Assembly (NCBI RefSeq): GCF_021026315.1
Contig: NZ_JAJNCX010000009.1
Coordinates: 153,141 to 217,140, forward strand
From: Rhizobium sp. C4
GTDB taxonomy: Bacteria; Pseudomonadota; Alphaproteobacteria; Rhizobiales; Rhizobiaceae
Reading direction: 5' to 3'
DNA length: 64,000 nucleotides
Made by a program: the position numbers and the translations under genes. How positions within the stretch are numbered: the first letter of the stretch is position 1; every line of letters starts with the position of its first letter. Below are positions 43,701-52,519 of this stretch, one piece after another. A model generated the notes under the pieces. That model was not told where the DNA came from. It ran no database searches and saw nothing but the letters and a program-made list of their open reading frames with translations.

Positions 43701-44216
43701 CAGCAGCGGCAGCGTGGCAAAGGAAAAGCCGCCATCCGTGCCGGTAAAGGCGCTCGTGCCGACCATGGCCGAGACGGAACTGGAAATCGCCTTCAATTGC
43801 AGCGCGATATAGGGGATCGCGCCGATCAGCGAGATCAGCGCGACAAAGGCCGCCACCGTCGGGTTCTTGCCGTAGCGCGCGGCGACGAAGTCGGCCGGCG
43901 AGACGATCTTTTCCGACTTCGCCAGCGTGATGATCCGGCGCAGCAGCGGCAGGCCAAGCGTGAAGAGAAGGATCGGGCCGACATAGATCGCCGCGAATTC
44001 GAGACCGCGCTGCGAGGCCAGCCCGACGCCGCCGAAATAGGTCCACGACGTGCAATAGATGGCAAGACTGAGCGCATAGACGACCGGGCGGCCCTTGGCC
44101 GTGCTTCGCCGTTTTGCGAGACGGTCACCGAAACTGGCGACGGCAAAGAGAAGCAGCAGGTAGCCGATCGCTGCGGCGAAAACCACCCAGCCCGGCAGCA
44201 TGGCCTGCGTTCCCAT
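40707..44216 (-). CDS. Sodium:solute symporter-like hybrid sensor histidine kinase
   Basis: The 1169-aa protein has about 13 helices of a sodium/solute symporter fold in residues 1-500. A PAS domain follows (about 645-755, ISRLTIWN-like region FDTSNRLTIWNRRFRKLLD), then a histidine kinase with H814 (AAAGHDILQPLNAARL), ATPase N box NLVSNAIKYTPSGK and G box GLGLGLSI. A C-terminal receiver has phosphoacceptor D1096 (IIIADYHLDDGTG). The plan is that of CbrA/NahK-like kinases, thought to couple solute transport or sensing to phosphorelay. The ATG at 44216 is preferred to 44267, which is poorly hydrophobic. No partner regulator lies nearby. Confidence 0.92.
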   Translation of the reverse strand: MGTQAMLPGWVVFAAAIGYLLLLFAVASFGDRLAKRRSTAKGRPVVYALSLAIYCTSWTYFGGVGLASQRGLEFAAIYVGPILLFTLGLPLLRRIITLAKSEKIVSPADFVAARYGKNPTVAAFVALISLIGAIPYIALQLKAISSSVSAMVGTSAFTGTDGGFSFATLPLLVTIFLAFFAVIFGTRHTDATEHQDGLILAIATESVVKLVAFCTAGIFITFFLFDGPTALFKAAETSAQAMGALHYQTSIGRWALLVLLSAFAIILLPRQFHVTVVENRTAGELRMAGVLFPLYLVAINIFVIPIAIAGVLLLGKAGNPDLYVLNLPLQAGADAVSLITLIGGFSAATAMVIVETVALAIMVSNDIVMPVILRRRLVTPSLQNTDYTQFLLRVRRTAIFVVLLAGYAYYTSIDSAAALSSIGLLSFAAVAQIAPSLFGGLVWSRANARGAIAGMSGGFFMWLYFLFLPSFGLSQNDVLAGQILGFLFPGTEVFNGPGADNLVNATLLSLMVNTALFIVGSLTRHSKPLERMQAGVFMATGDGRSTQWRGGKTRVSVGDLKAVLARYLGEERMQRSFKTHERQIGFALVDAQPADMGLVQFSEQLLASAIGSSSARLVFSLLLQRMEEPSSETARLLDQASEALQYNQDMLHTALSQMDQGIAVFDTSNRLTIWNRRFRKLLDLPEHVGEVGFPLADIVEILETRGDVSSSGRADMLADFKTLDKPFSLALKSGRIIEVRSNPMPSKGMVTTYTDITQQVEADKALKQANETLEQRVIARTGELIRVNRELGIARASAEEANIGKTRFFAAAGHDILQPLNAARLYSSTLVERFEGTPDRDIVRNIDSSLESVETILGAVLDISRLDTGAMKPRFSAVPLGDFLHRIATDFQPIAREKGLELRVLPTKLTVRSDPTLLRRLVQNLVSNAIKYTPSGKVLVGARRVGQSAVIQVVDSGIGIPQSKFTTVFQEFVRLDEGARAASGLGLGLSIVDRIARVLEHPVELKSREGHGTDFRVVIPLAEPVEAQAEPAPAAADVRPAALTGLSVLCIDNERTILDGMALLLQGWGCTVSTALSAAEALERAEMTRPGIIIADYHLDDGTGIEAVSRVRARHGADIPALLVTADRTPEVRGEAELHEIAVMHKPVKPASLRSYLARTAAMLRLAAE

Positions 44217-44361
44217 ATTCCGTCGTCCTCCGCGTCCCCGACGCGAGCATAGGTCAAGTCCCGTCACAATTGAAGTGAGACGAAGGGCTCAGGCATTGAT
44301 CTCTTTGGGTCTTTTCGCACGGCCGGAATGTGTTAATGTTTCCCGGCATCAAGGTTAAGAA

Positions 44362-44377
44362 ATGGTCTACCGACCAT
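44362..44377 (+). promoter_or_regulatory. Small hairpin in the mscL leader
   Basis: ATGGTC (44362-44367) and GACCAT (44372-44377) enclose TACC, 20 nt before the start. It could affect translation or be an operator half-site pair; no known element is matched. Confidence 0.3.
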
Positions 44378-44397
44378 CAGTATCAGTTGGGGGAAAC

Positions 44398-44817
44398 ATG
44401 TTAGACGAGTTCAAGGCGTTTATCGCGCGCGGCAATGTCATGGATCTGGCAGTCGGTGTCATCATCGGCGGCGCATTCGGAAAGATCGTGTCGTCGCTGG
44501 TCGATGACCTCATCATGCCGATCATTGGCGCAATCACCGGCGGCATCGATTTCTCGAACTATTTCATCAGCCTGAGTTCCGCCGTCACGGCGACGAACCT
44601 CGTGGAGGCGAAGAAGCAGGGCGCCGTTCTCGCCTATGGCAGCTTCATCACGGTCGTCATCCAGTTCCTGATCCTCGCCTGGATCATCTTCCTCATGGTC
44701 AAGGGCATCAACCGCCTGCGCGTCAAGGAAGAGGCCAAGCCCTCCGCCCCCGCCGCCCCGCCGGCCGATATCGCGCTGCTGACCGAAATCCGCGATCTCT
44801 TGAAGACGCGAGGCTGA
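44398..44817 (+). CDS. mscL: Large-conductance mechanosensitive channel
   Basis: The 139-aa inner-membrane protein opens under membrane tension to release solutes on osmotic downshock. It starts [20 protein letters not shown], with the pore helix [19 protein letters not shown] and the second helix [20 protein letters not shown], then the C-terminal helix [12 protein letters not shown] of the cytoplasmic bundle. GGGGGAAA precedes the ATG at 44398; the in-frame ATG at 44362 lies in a hairpin. Confidence 0.96.
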   Translation: MLDEFKAFIARGNVMDLAVGVIIGGAFGKIVSSLVDDLIMPIIGAITGGIDFSNYFISLSSAVTATNLVEAKKQGAVLAYGSFITVVIQFLILAWIIFLMVKGINRLRVKEEAKPSAPAAPPADIALLTEIRDLLKTRG

Positions 44818-44854
44818 ACGGAACGAGGGCAGCACCCTCATCCGCCTGCCGGCA

Positions 44855-45130
44855 CCTTCTCCCCGAGGGGAGAAGGGTATTTGCTGTGACCCTCAAGCCC
44901 TCACCCTGAGGTGCCTGCGCGACAGCGCAGGCATCGAAGGGCTCTCGCGATTCAGCAAGGATCCTTCGAGGCTGCCCTGCGGGCAGCACCTCAGGATGAG
45001 GCTCGTGCCACGTTCCGGTTCTCCCCATCACCAACCTTGTTGGGGGGAGATGGCGGCGGCCAGAGGGGGTAATTGTCACAAGCGCTTTTTGCCAGCGGCA
45101 AGGAAGGCCCCTCTCCACAAGGGGGAGGGA
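44855..45130. repeat. Cluster of rhizobial intergenic palindromes
   Basis: Three elements fill the mscL-aminotransferase gap. First, CCTTCTCCCC/GGGGAGAAGG (44855-44876). Second, a cruciform-like unit at about 44900-45001 with inner stems GCCTGCGC/GCGCAGGC (44913-44932) and GCTGCCC/GGGCAGC (44971-44987) and outer arms CTCACCCTGAGG/CCTCAGGATGAG. Third, an imperfect CCCTCTCC/GGGGGAGGG (45109-45129). No gene is seen in 44818-45244. Confidence 0.75.
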
Positions 45131-45244
45131 GAGCGGCCGTCGTAGGCTGACCCATCATCCTGCGTGATCGCCCCGCATAATTTATCATTGGGCTTTCAAC
45201 CCGAATCCCCCTTAAACTCCGCCTGATTGCAGCCGGAGAAAAGC

Positions 45245-46411
45245 ATGCGCCTGATCGAGACCCTGAGCCCCCGTTCCGCCAATGCGCCCGAGAGCGGCAT
45301 CGTTGAGGTGTTCAACTATGGACGTGGTCGCGAGGGGCTGATCCCGCTCTGGGCGGGCGAGGGCGACAGTCCGACGCCGGATTTCATCAGCCGCGCGGCG
45401 GCCGATGCACTGGTTGCCGGCGAAACCTTCTACACATATCAGCGCGGCATTCCGGAAATGCGCCAGGCGCTCGCCCGTTACTATGCCCGCCATTTCGGAA
45501 CGACGCTGACGCAAGAGAATTTCATCGTCACGGCCTCGGGCATGCATGCGATCAAGATCGCCGCCGAGATGATTGCGGCCCCAGGCGACGAGATGATCTA
45601 TCTCACGCCCTCCTGGCCGAACATTTCCGCAGCGCTAGAAGTCTCGGGCGCGATTGCCACGCCGCTGGAGCTGGAATTTGCCGGCGGCGGCTGGAAGCTC
45701 GATCTCAACAGGCTCGAAAGCGCCATCGGCCCGAAGACGCGCGGCATCTTCATCAACACGCCCTCCAATCCGACCGGCTGGACGGCAAGCCTTGAGGATC
45801 TGCGCGCCATTCTCGATATCGCCCGCCGCCGAAACCTCTGGATCATGGCCGACGAGATCTATGCGCATTTCCATTACAATGGTGGCCGCGCGGCCTCCTT
45901 CCTCGATGTCATGCGCGCCGATGACCGGATCATTTTCGTCAATTCCTTCTCCAAGAACTGGTCGATGACCGGCTGGCGGGTCGGCTGGGTCGTCGTCCCG
46001 GAAGAACTGGGGCAGGTCGTTGAAAACCTTATCCAATATTCAACCTCGGGCGTGGCGCAATTCATGCAGCGCGGCGCAACCGTGGCGCTGGAAGAGGGCG
46101 ACAGCGTCATCAGGGAGAACTTCGCCAAGGCCGCGAAAAGCCGCGATATTCTCTGCGATGCACTGATCGCGACAAACCGCGTCGAGACGCTGAAGCCGGA
46201 TGGCGCCTTCTATGCCTTCCTCAAGATCGATGGCGTCAAGGATAGCCGCGTGACGACGCTCGACATTGTCGACAAGGCGCTGGTCGGCCTGGCACCGGGC
46301 ACGGCCTTCGGCCCCGGCGGCAGCGCCTTCATCCGCGCCTGCTTCCTGCGCGATCCGGCGCAAATGGAAGTCGCGGCAGACCGGCTCGCCAAATACATCT
46401 CGGCGCTCTGA
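45245..46411 (+). CDS. PLP-dependent aminotransferase (class I/II)
   Basis: The 388-aa fold type I enzyme has the aspartate-aminotransferase layout: SPTPDFISRAAADALVAGE, TYQRGIPEMRQALARYY, FINTPSNPTGWTA, MADEIYAHFHY and the PLP lysine in SFSKNWSMTGWRVGW. The ATG at 45245 has a GGAGA site; the frame from 45227 adds six residues. The substrate is unknown. It precedes a Liv-type importer but is separated from it by a terminator, so co-regulation is possible but not shown. Confidence 0.9.
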   Translation: MRLIETLSPRSANAPESGIVEVFNYGRGREGLIPLWAGEGDSPTPDFISRAAADALVAGETFYTYQRGIPEMRQALARYYARHFGTTLTQENFIVTASGMHAIKIAAEMIAAPGDEMIYLTPSWPNISAALEVSGAIATPLELEFAGGGWKLDLNRLESAIGPKTRGIFINTPSNPTGWTASLEDLRAILDIARRRNLWIMADEIYAHFHYNGGRAASFLDVMRADDRIIFVNSFSKNWSMTGWRVGWVVVPEELGQVVENLIQYSTSGVAQFMQRGATVALEEGDSVIRENFAKAAKSRDILCDALIATNRVETLKPDGAFYAFLKIDGVKDSRVTTLDIVDKALVGLAPGTAFGPGGSAFIRACFLRDPAQMEVAADRLAKYISAL

Positions 46412-46423
46412 GGCTCTTTTATT

Positions 46424-46455
46424 GCGGCGCACTGTTTCAATATTGCGCCGCTTTT
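46424..46455 (+). terminator. Terminator of the aminotransferase gene
   Basis: GCGGCGC (46424-46430) pairs with GCGCCGC (46445-46451), followed by TTTT. Confidence 0.75.
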
Positions 46456-46566
46456 AAGACTTTTGTCTTATCACTTAAGAACAATTGCGGATAAGCGCTC
46501 CCCTGCTAGCATCTGATCCACGTTCCGGAGGAGGGACGTTGGATCACATCGTCTGGGAGGATTCCG

Positions 46567-47916
46567 ATGTCGAAACTAATCATAAACCGCCGTGGTCTCT
46601 TGAAGGCTGGCGCGGTTGGCGGCCTGGCACTGTCGACGCCGATGCATTTCATGCGCGGCGCCTATGCCGCTGACGCCTCGTGCAACATGCCAACCGGCGC
46701 AAACGTTGTCTTCGGTTTCAACATTCCGCTGTCCGGCCCCTATGCCGACGAAGGTGCGGATGAACTCAAGGCCTATCAGCTCGCCGTCAAGCATCTGAAC
46801 GGCGAAGGCGATGGCGGCATGCTCCCCACCTTCTCGTCCAAGGCGCTGAAGGGCAACGGCGTTCTCGGCAAGAAGGTCACCTTCGTCAGCGGCGACACGC
46901 AGACCAAGGCCGACGCTGCCCGCGACAGCGCCAAGCGCATGATCGAAAAGGAAAAGGCAATCATGATCACCGGCGGTTCCTCGTCGGCTGAAGCGATTGC
47001 CGTGCAGAGCCTCTGCCAGGACATGGGCGTGATCTTCATGTCCTGCCTCACGCATTCCAACGACACGACCGGCAAGGACAAGAAGCGCTACGGCTTCCGC
47101 CACTTCTTCAACGCCTACATGTCCGGCGTCGCGCTCGGCCCGGTTCTCGGCGAAGTCTATGGCAAGGACCGCAAGGCCTATCACCTGACCGCCGACTACA
47201 CCTGGGGCTGGACCCAGGAAGAGTCCATGAAGAAGTCCACGGAAGCGCAGGGCTGGAAGACGGTCAATGCCGTTCGCACCCCGCTCGGCGCCGGCGACTT
47301 CTCGCAGTATCTGACGCCGGTTCTGAGCTCGGGCGCAGACGTGCTGATCCTCAACCACTACGGCAAGGACATGGTCAACTCGCTGACCCAGGCCGTGCAG
47401 TTCGGCATGCGCGCCAAGCAGGTGAACGGCAAGAACTTCGAAATCGTCGTTCCGCTCTTCTCCGAACTCATGGCGCAGGGCGCCGGCGATGCCATCAAGG
47501 GCATTTACGGCACGGCGAACTGGGATTGGAAGCTGGACAATGACGGCACCAAGGCCTTCGTAAAGTCCTTCGGCAAGGAATATGGCGTACCGCCGTCGCA
47601 GGCAGCCCAGACGGCCTATGCGCAGGCGATCCTCTATGCGGATGCCTGCGAACGCGCCGGCACCTTCTTCGCACCGGCCGTCATCAAGGCGCTGGAAGGC
47701 TTCGAGTTCGACGGTCTCGGTAACGGCAAGACGCTTTACCGCGACAGCGACCACCAGTGCTTCAAGGACGTGCTGGTCGTACAGGGTAAGGAAAAGCCGA
47801 AGGACAAGTACGACCTTCTCGAAGTCAAGAAGATCGTGGCGGCCAAGGACGTCACCTACGATCCGGCCATCTTCGGCGGCGATCTCGGCCCGGCCGACGC
47901 CAAGACCTGCGGCTGA
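46567..47916 (+). CDS. Liv-type ABC transporter substrate-binding protein, Tat-exported
   Basis: The 449-aa precursor has a twin-arginine signal (NRRGLLKAGAVGGLALSTP), unusual in that most Liv binding proteins use Sec. The periplasmic-binding type I fold follows: VFGFNIPLSGPYADEG, TGGSSSAEAIAVQSLCQDMG and a hydrophobic core with YTWGWTQEES. The group covers branched-chain amino acids, amides and urea; the ligand is not clear. It heads an operon with two permeases and two ATPases, separated from them by a hairpin that probably raises its relative expression. Confidence 0.9.
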   Translation: MSKLIINRRGLLKAGAVGGLALSTPMHFMRGAYAADASCNMPTGANVVFGFNIPLSGPYADEGADELKAYQLAVKHLNGEGDGGMLPTFSSKALKGNGVLGKKVTFVSGDTQTKADAARDSAKRMIEKEKAIMITGGSSSAEAIAVQSLCQDMGVIFMSCLTHSNDTTGKDKKRYGFRHFFNAYMSGVALGPVLGEVYGKDRKAYHLTADYTWGWTQEESMKKSTEAQGWKTVNAVRTPLGAGDFSQYLTPVLSSGADVLILNHYGKDMVNSLTQAVQFGMRAKQVNGKNFEIVVPLFSELMAQGAGDAIKGIYGTANWDWKLDNDGTKAFVKSFGKEYGVPPSQAAQTAYAQAILYADACERAGTFFAPAVIKALEGFEFDGLGNGKTLYRDSDHQCFKDVLVVQGKEKPKDKYDLLEVKKIVAAKDVTYDPAIFGGDLGPADAKTCG

Positions 47917-47930
47917 GCCCGCATGCATTC

Positions 47931-47958
47931 CGGCGCGGGGGCGAAAGCCTCCGCGCCG
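47931..47958 (+). terminator. Attenuating hairpin after the binding-protein gene
   Basis: CGGCGCGGGGG (47931-47941) pairs with CCTCCGCGCCG (47948-47958), loop CGAAAG, with no good T tract. Such hairpins commonly stabilise the binding-protein message ahead of the permease genes. Confidence 0.6.
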
Positions 47959-48098
47959 CTTCTGAATGGTGAAAGGCCGCTTGCGGATGCGGGGATGCAT
48001 CTCTTGCGGCGATAGGTCTCAAATCAATGCGCCTCGCATCTTTAGCCGGCTTGATTCCGGCTGTGCTGTCGTGCGCGTTGAGAAAAGGGTGACGGCAG

Positions 48099-49124
48099 AT
48101 GGATGCGATAATCCTGCAAATTCTGAACGGGCTGGACAAGGGCGGCGCCTATGCGCTGATTGCTCTCGGCCTGACGCTCGTTTTCGGCACGCTCGGCGTG
48201 GTGAACTTTGCGCATGGTGCGCTCTTCATGCTCGGCGCCTTCTGCGCCGTCACGTTCAACAAGCTCCTGACACTGGAAAAGGTCACACTCGACCCGACAC
48301 AGCTCACCCCCTGGGGGACAGCGGCCGAGATCAAGACCTCGCTCGTGGAAGCCTGGCTCGGCGAGTACGGCAAGGTTCTGGTCAACTATTCGGTTCCGGT
48401 CTCGATCATCGTCGCCATTCCCGTCATGCTGATCATCGGCATCGTGATGGAGCGCGGCCTGATCCGCCATTTCTACAAGCGTCCGCATGCCGACCAGATC
48501 CTCGTGACCTTCGGTCTGGCCATCGTGCTTCAGGAAATCATCAAGCATTTCTATGGCGCAAACCCGATCCCGCAGGCAGCCCCCGCCGCTTTTGCCGGTA
48601 CCGCACAGGTCGGCATGCTGCTCGGCATGGGCGATGCCATTCCCTATCCGTGGTGGCGCCTGATCTATCTCTTCTTCTCGCTCGGCATCATCGGCATCGT
48701 CTTCGCCTTCCTGCAATTCACCACCTACGGCATGGTGGTGCGCGCCGGCATGCGTGACCGCGAAACGGTCGGCCTGCTTGGCATCGACATCGAACGCCGC
48801 TTCACCGTCGTCTTCGGCATTGCCGCTGTCGTCGCAGGGCTGGCCGGCGTCATGTACACGCCGATCCTGCCGCCCGACTATCACATGGGCATGGACTTCC
48901 TGGTTCTGTCCTTCGTCGTCGTCGTGGTCGGCGGCATGGGGTCGCTGGGCGGCGCAGTGGCTGCCGGCTTCCTGCTCGGCATCCTGCAATCTTTTGCATC
49001 CATGAATGAAATCAAGAGCATCATCCCGGGCATCGACCAGATCATCATCTATCTCGTCGCCGTCGTCATTCTTCTGACGATGCCGCGCGGGCTGATGGGT
49101 CGCAAGGGCGTGATGGAGGACTGA
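48099..49124 (+). CDS. ABC transporter permease, LivH type
   Basis: The 341-aa inner-membrane protein has eight or so helices and the LivH signature at its start (ILQILNGLDKGGAYALIALG, LVFGTLGVVNFAHGALFMLG) and RDRETVGLLGIDIERRF in the cytoplasmic loop that contacts the ATPase. It forms the channel with the LivM-type subunit 3 nt downstream. It carries a longer loop (about residues 55-90, VTLDPTQLTPWG) than typical LivH. Confidence 0.93.
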   Translation: MDAIILQILNGLDKGGAYALIALGLTLVFGTLGVVNFAHGALFMLGAFCAVTFNKLLTLEKVTLDPTQLTPWGTAAEIKTSLVEAWLGEYGKVLVNYSVPVSIIVAIPVMLIIGIVMERGLIRHFYKRPHADQILVTFGLAIVLQEIIKHFYGANPIPQAAPAAFAGTAQVGMLLGMGDAIPYPWWRLIYLFFSLGIIGIVFAFLQFTTYGMVVRAGMRDRETVGLLGIDIERRFTVVFGIAAVVAGLAGVMYTPILPPDYHMGMDFLVLSFVVVVVGGMGSLGGAVAAGFLLGILQSFASMNEIKSIIPGIDQIIIYLVAVVILLTMPRGLMGRKGVMED

Positions 49125-49127
49125 TCA

Positions 49128-50279
49128 ATGTTCGGCAATCTTTCTAGACAAGACTGGGTCATGTTCCTCGGCTTTTCCGCCGTGGTCCTGCTTGCCCCCA
49201 TCCTCTTCCAGCCGATCGGTGCGGCCTATCCGGCGATCCTCGAAAAGTTCTGCATTTTCGGGCTCTTCGCCATCGGCTTCAACATTCTCTTCGGGCTCAC
49301 CGGCTATCTCTCCTTCGGCCATGCGGCTTTTCTCGGCATCGGCTCCTATGCGGCGGTCTGGTCGTTCAAGCTCTTCACCATGAACGTCATCCCGGCCATA
49401 GCCCTGTCGATCATCTTCGCCGGCATTTTCGCGCTCATCATCGGCTTCATCAGCCTGCGCCGCTCAGGCATCTACTTCTCGATCCTGACGCTCGCCTTCG
49501 CGCAGATGAGCTACAACATGGCCTATTCCGTGCTGACGCCGCTGACGAACGGCGAGACCGGCCTGCAGCTGACGCTGAAGGACCCGCGCATCGTCGACGC
49601 CATGTTCATCACGCCCGGCACCGGCCTGCCGCGCACCACGCTCTTCGGCCTGGAAATCAGCGGCGGCGGCCTTGGCGGCTTCTATTTCACGGCCGCCGCC
49701 CTCATCATCGGCTTCTACATCTCGATGCGCATCTTCCGCTCGCCCTTCGGCCTGATGCTGAAGGCGATCAAGTCCAACCAGAACCGCATGCGCTACACCG
49801 GCTTCAACACGCGGCCCTATCTGATGGCAGCCTTCGTCATCTCCGGCATCTATGCCGGGCTTGCCGGCTCGCTGATGGCGGCGGTCGATCCGCTGGCCGG
49901 GCCTGAGCGCATGCAGTGGACGGCTTCGGGTGAAGTGGTTCTCATGACCATCCTGGGTGGCGTCGGCACGCTGATCGGCCCGGTCATCGGGGCTGCCATC
50001 ATCAAGTATTTCGAGAACATCTTCTCGGGCTTCAACGAAACCGCGCTGAACAGCGTCTTCAACTTCCTGCCCGACACGCTGCGCGAACCGATCGTCAAGC
50101 TGCTCTCGCTCTTCGTCGGCGAAGGCTGGAGCCTGACGCTCGGCCTCGTCTTCATGGCCATCGTCATCTTCCTGCCCGGCGGGATCATGGAAGGCGTGCG
50201 CCTCATCGCCTCGCTCTTCAAAAAGGGCGGCAATGGCAACAAACCGGCCGTCAGCGGCCACGCGCAACCGGCGGAGTGA
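49128..50279 (+). CDS. ABC transporter permease, LivM type
   Basis: The 383-aa second channel subunit has [20 protein letters not shown] near residue 45, [19 protein letters not shown] and [20 protein letters not shown], the LivM loop that docks to the ATPase. The C-terminal tail ([16 protein letters not shown]) is cytoplasmic and variable. It follows livH by 3 nt and is followed by the first ATPase. Confidence 0.93.
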   Translation: MFGNLSRQDWVMFLGFSAVVLLAPILFQPIGAAYPAILEKFCIFGLFAIGFNILFGLTGYLSFGHAAFLGIGSYAAVWSFKLFTMNVIPAIALSIIFAGIFALIIGFISLRRSGIYFSILTLAFAQMSYNMAYSVLTPLTNGETGLQLTLKDPRIVDAMFITPGTGLPRTTLFGLEISGGGLGGFYFTAAALIIGFYISMRIFRSPFGLMLKAIKSNQNRMRYTGFNTRPYLMAAFVISGIYAGLAGSLMAAVDPLAGPERMQWTASGEVVLMTILGGVGTLIGPVIGAAIIKYFENIFSGFNETALNSVFNFLPDTLREPIVKLLSLFVGEGWSLTLGLVFMAIVIFLPGGIMEGVRLIASLFKKGGNGNKPAVSGHAQPAE

Positions 50280-50284
50280 GGCTC

Positions 50285-51061
50285 ATGACATCCACGACCA
50301 AGTCGAACATCGTTCTCGACGTTTCCGGCGTCAACAAGAGCTTCGGCGGGCTTCGCGCGCTGACCAATGTCAATCTTCAGGTGGAGGAGGGGAAGGTCCA
50401 CGCCATCATCGGCCCGAACGGGGCGGGCAAGTCGACGCTGCTCAATGTCTGCATCGGCCGCATCCGGCCCGATAACGGCCATGTCGTCTTCAACGGCGAA
50501 ACGCTCGACCGCCACCAGCCGCATGAGATCAACCAGCTCGGCGTCTCCCGCGTCTTCCAGACGCCCGAAATCTTCGCCGACCTGAACCTGCTCGAAAACG
50601 TCATGATCCCGGCCTTCGCCAAGCGCGACGGCGCCTTCACCTTCAACGCGATCCGGGCGGTGAGCGCCGAGAAGGAGCTGCGCGAGGAGGCCGAGGAAAT
50701 CCTGCATGATGTCGGCCTCTACGAGCGCCGCAACCATCTGGCCGGCTCGCTGTCGCGCGGCGACAAGCGGCGGCTGGAGCTTGGCATGTGCCTGATCCAG
50801 AAGCCGAAACTGCTGCTTCTCGACGAGCCGACCGCCGGCATGGCGCGCCACGACACCAACATGACCATCGAACTGCTCAAGCGCATCAAGGCGCGCGGCA
50901 TGACCAAGGTCATCATCGAGCATGACATGCACGTCGTCTTTTCGCTCGCCGACAAGATCAGCGTGCTGGCTCAAGGAACCGTGATTGCGGAAGGTCTTCC
51001 GGAGGAGGTCCGGGGTAATCCGCGCGTCAAGGAAGCCTATCTTGGGGAGGCGCATGGATGA
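50285..51061 (+). CDS. ABC transporter ATP-binding protein, LivG type
   Basis: The 258-aa ATPase has Walker A GPNGAGKSTL, Walker B LLLLDEPTAGM and the H-loop histidine in VIIEHDMHVV. The signature motif reads LSRGDKRRLEL in place of the usual LSGGQ-type sequence. The ATG at 50285 is used; a GTG at 50276 overlaps the livM stop. Its 3' end overlaps the next ATPase start (ATGA). Confidence 0.93.
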   Translation: MTSTTKSNIVLDVSGVNKSFGGLRALTNVNLQVEEGKVHAIIGPNGAGKSTLLNVCIGRIRPDNGHVVFNGETLDRHQPHEINQLGVSRVFQTPEIFADLNLLENVMIPAFAKRDGAFTFNAIRAVSAEKELREEAEEILHDVGLYERRNHLAGSLSRGDKRRLELGMCLIQKPKLLLLDEPTAGMARHDTNMTIELLKRIKARGMTKVIIEHDMHVVFSLADKISVLAQGTVIAEGLPEEVRGNPRVKEAYLGEAHG

Positions 51062-51828
51062 ACGTGATGGCCGGAAAAATAGAATTCAGGGGAGAGATCG
51101 ATACCGTGGTGAACCCGAGCGAAAAGGCGTTTTTCAGCGTCCGCGACATTCATGCCTGGTATGGCGAATCCTATATCGTCCAGGGCGTTTCCTTTGAGGT
51201 GAAGAAGGGGGAGGTTCTCTCCCTTCTCGGCCGTAACGGGGCCGGCAAGACCTCGACGCTGCGCACGCTCGCGCGGGCATCGAACCCGGTTCTGAAGAGC
51301 GGCGAAATCTGGCTCGACGGCCAGCCGGTCCACAAGATGAAGGCCTTCCAGGCAGCCCAAGCCGGCATCCAGCTCGTGCCCGAAGACCGCCGCATCATCG
51401 GCGGCCTGACAGTCGAGGAAAATCTGGTTCTGGCCCAGGTCTCTGGCCAGAAGGGCTGGTCGATCGAAAAGATCTACGACCACTTCCCCCGCCTTGCCGA
51501 ACGCCGCAACCAGGAAGGCGTCACCATGTCGGGCGGCGAACAGCAGATGCTGGCCGTCGCCCGCGCGCTGGCCCGCGACCTGAAAATCCTCTTCCTCGAC
51601 GAGCCCTATGAAGGCCTCGCCCCGGTCATCGTCCACGAGATCGAAAGCATCGTCCGCCAGATCCGCGACCTCGGCATCACCACGATCATCGTCGAGCAGA
51701 ACGCGGTCGCGGCACTCCGCCTCTCCGACCGCGCGGTGATCATGGATACGGGCGAGGTGGTCTTTGATGGCACCGCGAAGGAAGTGCTGGAGAACGAACA
51801 GCTGAGGAACGATTATCTGGCGATTTGA
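51058..51828 (+). CDS. ABC transporter ATP-binding protein, LivF type
   Basis: The 256-aa second ATPase has Walker A GRNGAGKTS, signature MSGGEQQMLAVARAL, Walker B ILFLDEPYEGLAP and H-loop IIVEQN. It completes the five-gene importer. The N-terminus is extended by about 20 residues (GKIEFRGEIDTVVNP), which may be dispensable: a later start would still cover the fold. It converges on clpP with 34 nt between and no visible terminator. Confidence 0.93.
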   Translation: MNVMAGKIEFRGEIDTVVNPSEKAFFSVRDIHAWYGESYIVQGVSFEVKKGEVLSLLGRNGAGKTSTLRTLARASNPVLKSGEIWLDGQPVHKMKAFQAAQAGIQLVPEDRRIIGGLTVEENLVLAQVSGQKGWSIEKIYDHFPRLAERRNQEGVTMSGGEQQMLAVARALARDLKILFLDEPYEGLAPVIVHEIESIVRQIRDLGITTIIVEQNAVAALRLSDRAVIMDTGEVVFDGTAKEVLENEQLRNDYLAI

Positions 51829-51862
51829 GGCGGGGCGGCGGGTCGCAGCTGGACAAGGCTCG

Positions 51863-52483
51863 TCACGCTGCGCCGCTCTCCAGTTCGCGAACGCGCAGGA
51901 TTTTATCGATCAGTCCCCATTCCAGTGCCTCTTGCGCGGTCATGAAGCGGTCGCGATCCATGGCGGCTTCAAACGCCTCGTAGCTGCGGCCGCAATGCTC
52001 GGCATATAGCCCGGTCAGATGCTGCTTCGTCCGCTTGATTTCCTCGGCATGGATCAGCATGTCGGAGGCTTGGCCCTGAAAGCCGCCGAGCGGTTGATGA
52101 ATGAGGATGCTGGCATTGGGCAGCGCGGCCCGTTGCCCTGCCTGTCCTGCCATCAGCAGGAAAGAGCCCATGGAGCGGGCCGTGCCCATGCAGAGTGTGT
52201 GAACCGGGGCGCGGATATATTGGATCGTGTCATACATCGCCAATCCGCTTGTCACCACGCCGCCCGGCGAATTGATGTAGAGATGAATCGGCCGGTCGGG
52301 GTTTTCAGCCTCCAAAAACAGAAGCTGTGCGCAAACAAGTGCCGCAACAGTGTCGTTGACCTCGCCATTGAGGAAAATGATCCGCTCCCTGAGCAGACGG
52401 GAATAGATGTCGAAGGAGCGTTCGCCCCGGCTCGACTGTTCGACAACAATAGGGACGAGCTGCATCGTGTCGCGCATCGGCAA
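51863..52483 (-). CDS. clpP: ClpP-like ATP-dependent protease subunit (paralogue)
   Basis: The 206-aa serine peptidase keeps the catalytic triad S104 (ARSMGSFLL), H129 (ILIHQPLGG) and D178 (RDRFM) with the spacing of E. coli ClpP (25 and 49 residues). The N-terminal [25 protein letters not shown] is normal. The residue before the active-site serine is arginine instead of the usual alanine or serine. No clpX, clpA or tig lies beside it, so it is an extra copy rather than the main clpP locus. A start at residue 3 (MRDTMQL) is possible. Confidence 0.9.
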   Translation of the reverse strand: MPMRDTMQLVPIVVEQSSRGERSFDIYSRLLRERIIFLNGEVNDTVAALVCAQLLFLEAENPDRPIHLYINSPGGVVTSGLAMYDTIQYIRAPVHTLCMGTARSMGSFLLMAGQAGQRAALPNASILIHQPLGGFQGQASDMLIHAEEIKRTKQHLTGLYAEHCGRSYEAFEAAMDRDRFMTAQEALEWGLIDKILRVRELESGAA

Positions 52484-52519
52484 CCTCCAATCAGAGCAGA
52501 TTTGAAATAAGACGTATTG

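Noticed and set aside
42477..44252. A 591-codon plus-strand frame opposite the hybrid kinase
   Set aside because: Very charged, repetitive Arg/Asp/Gly composition typical of antisense reading; no domain.
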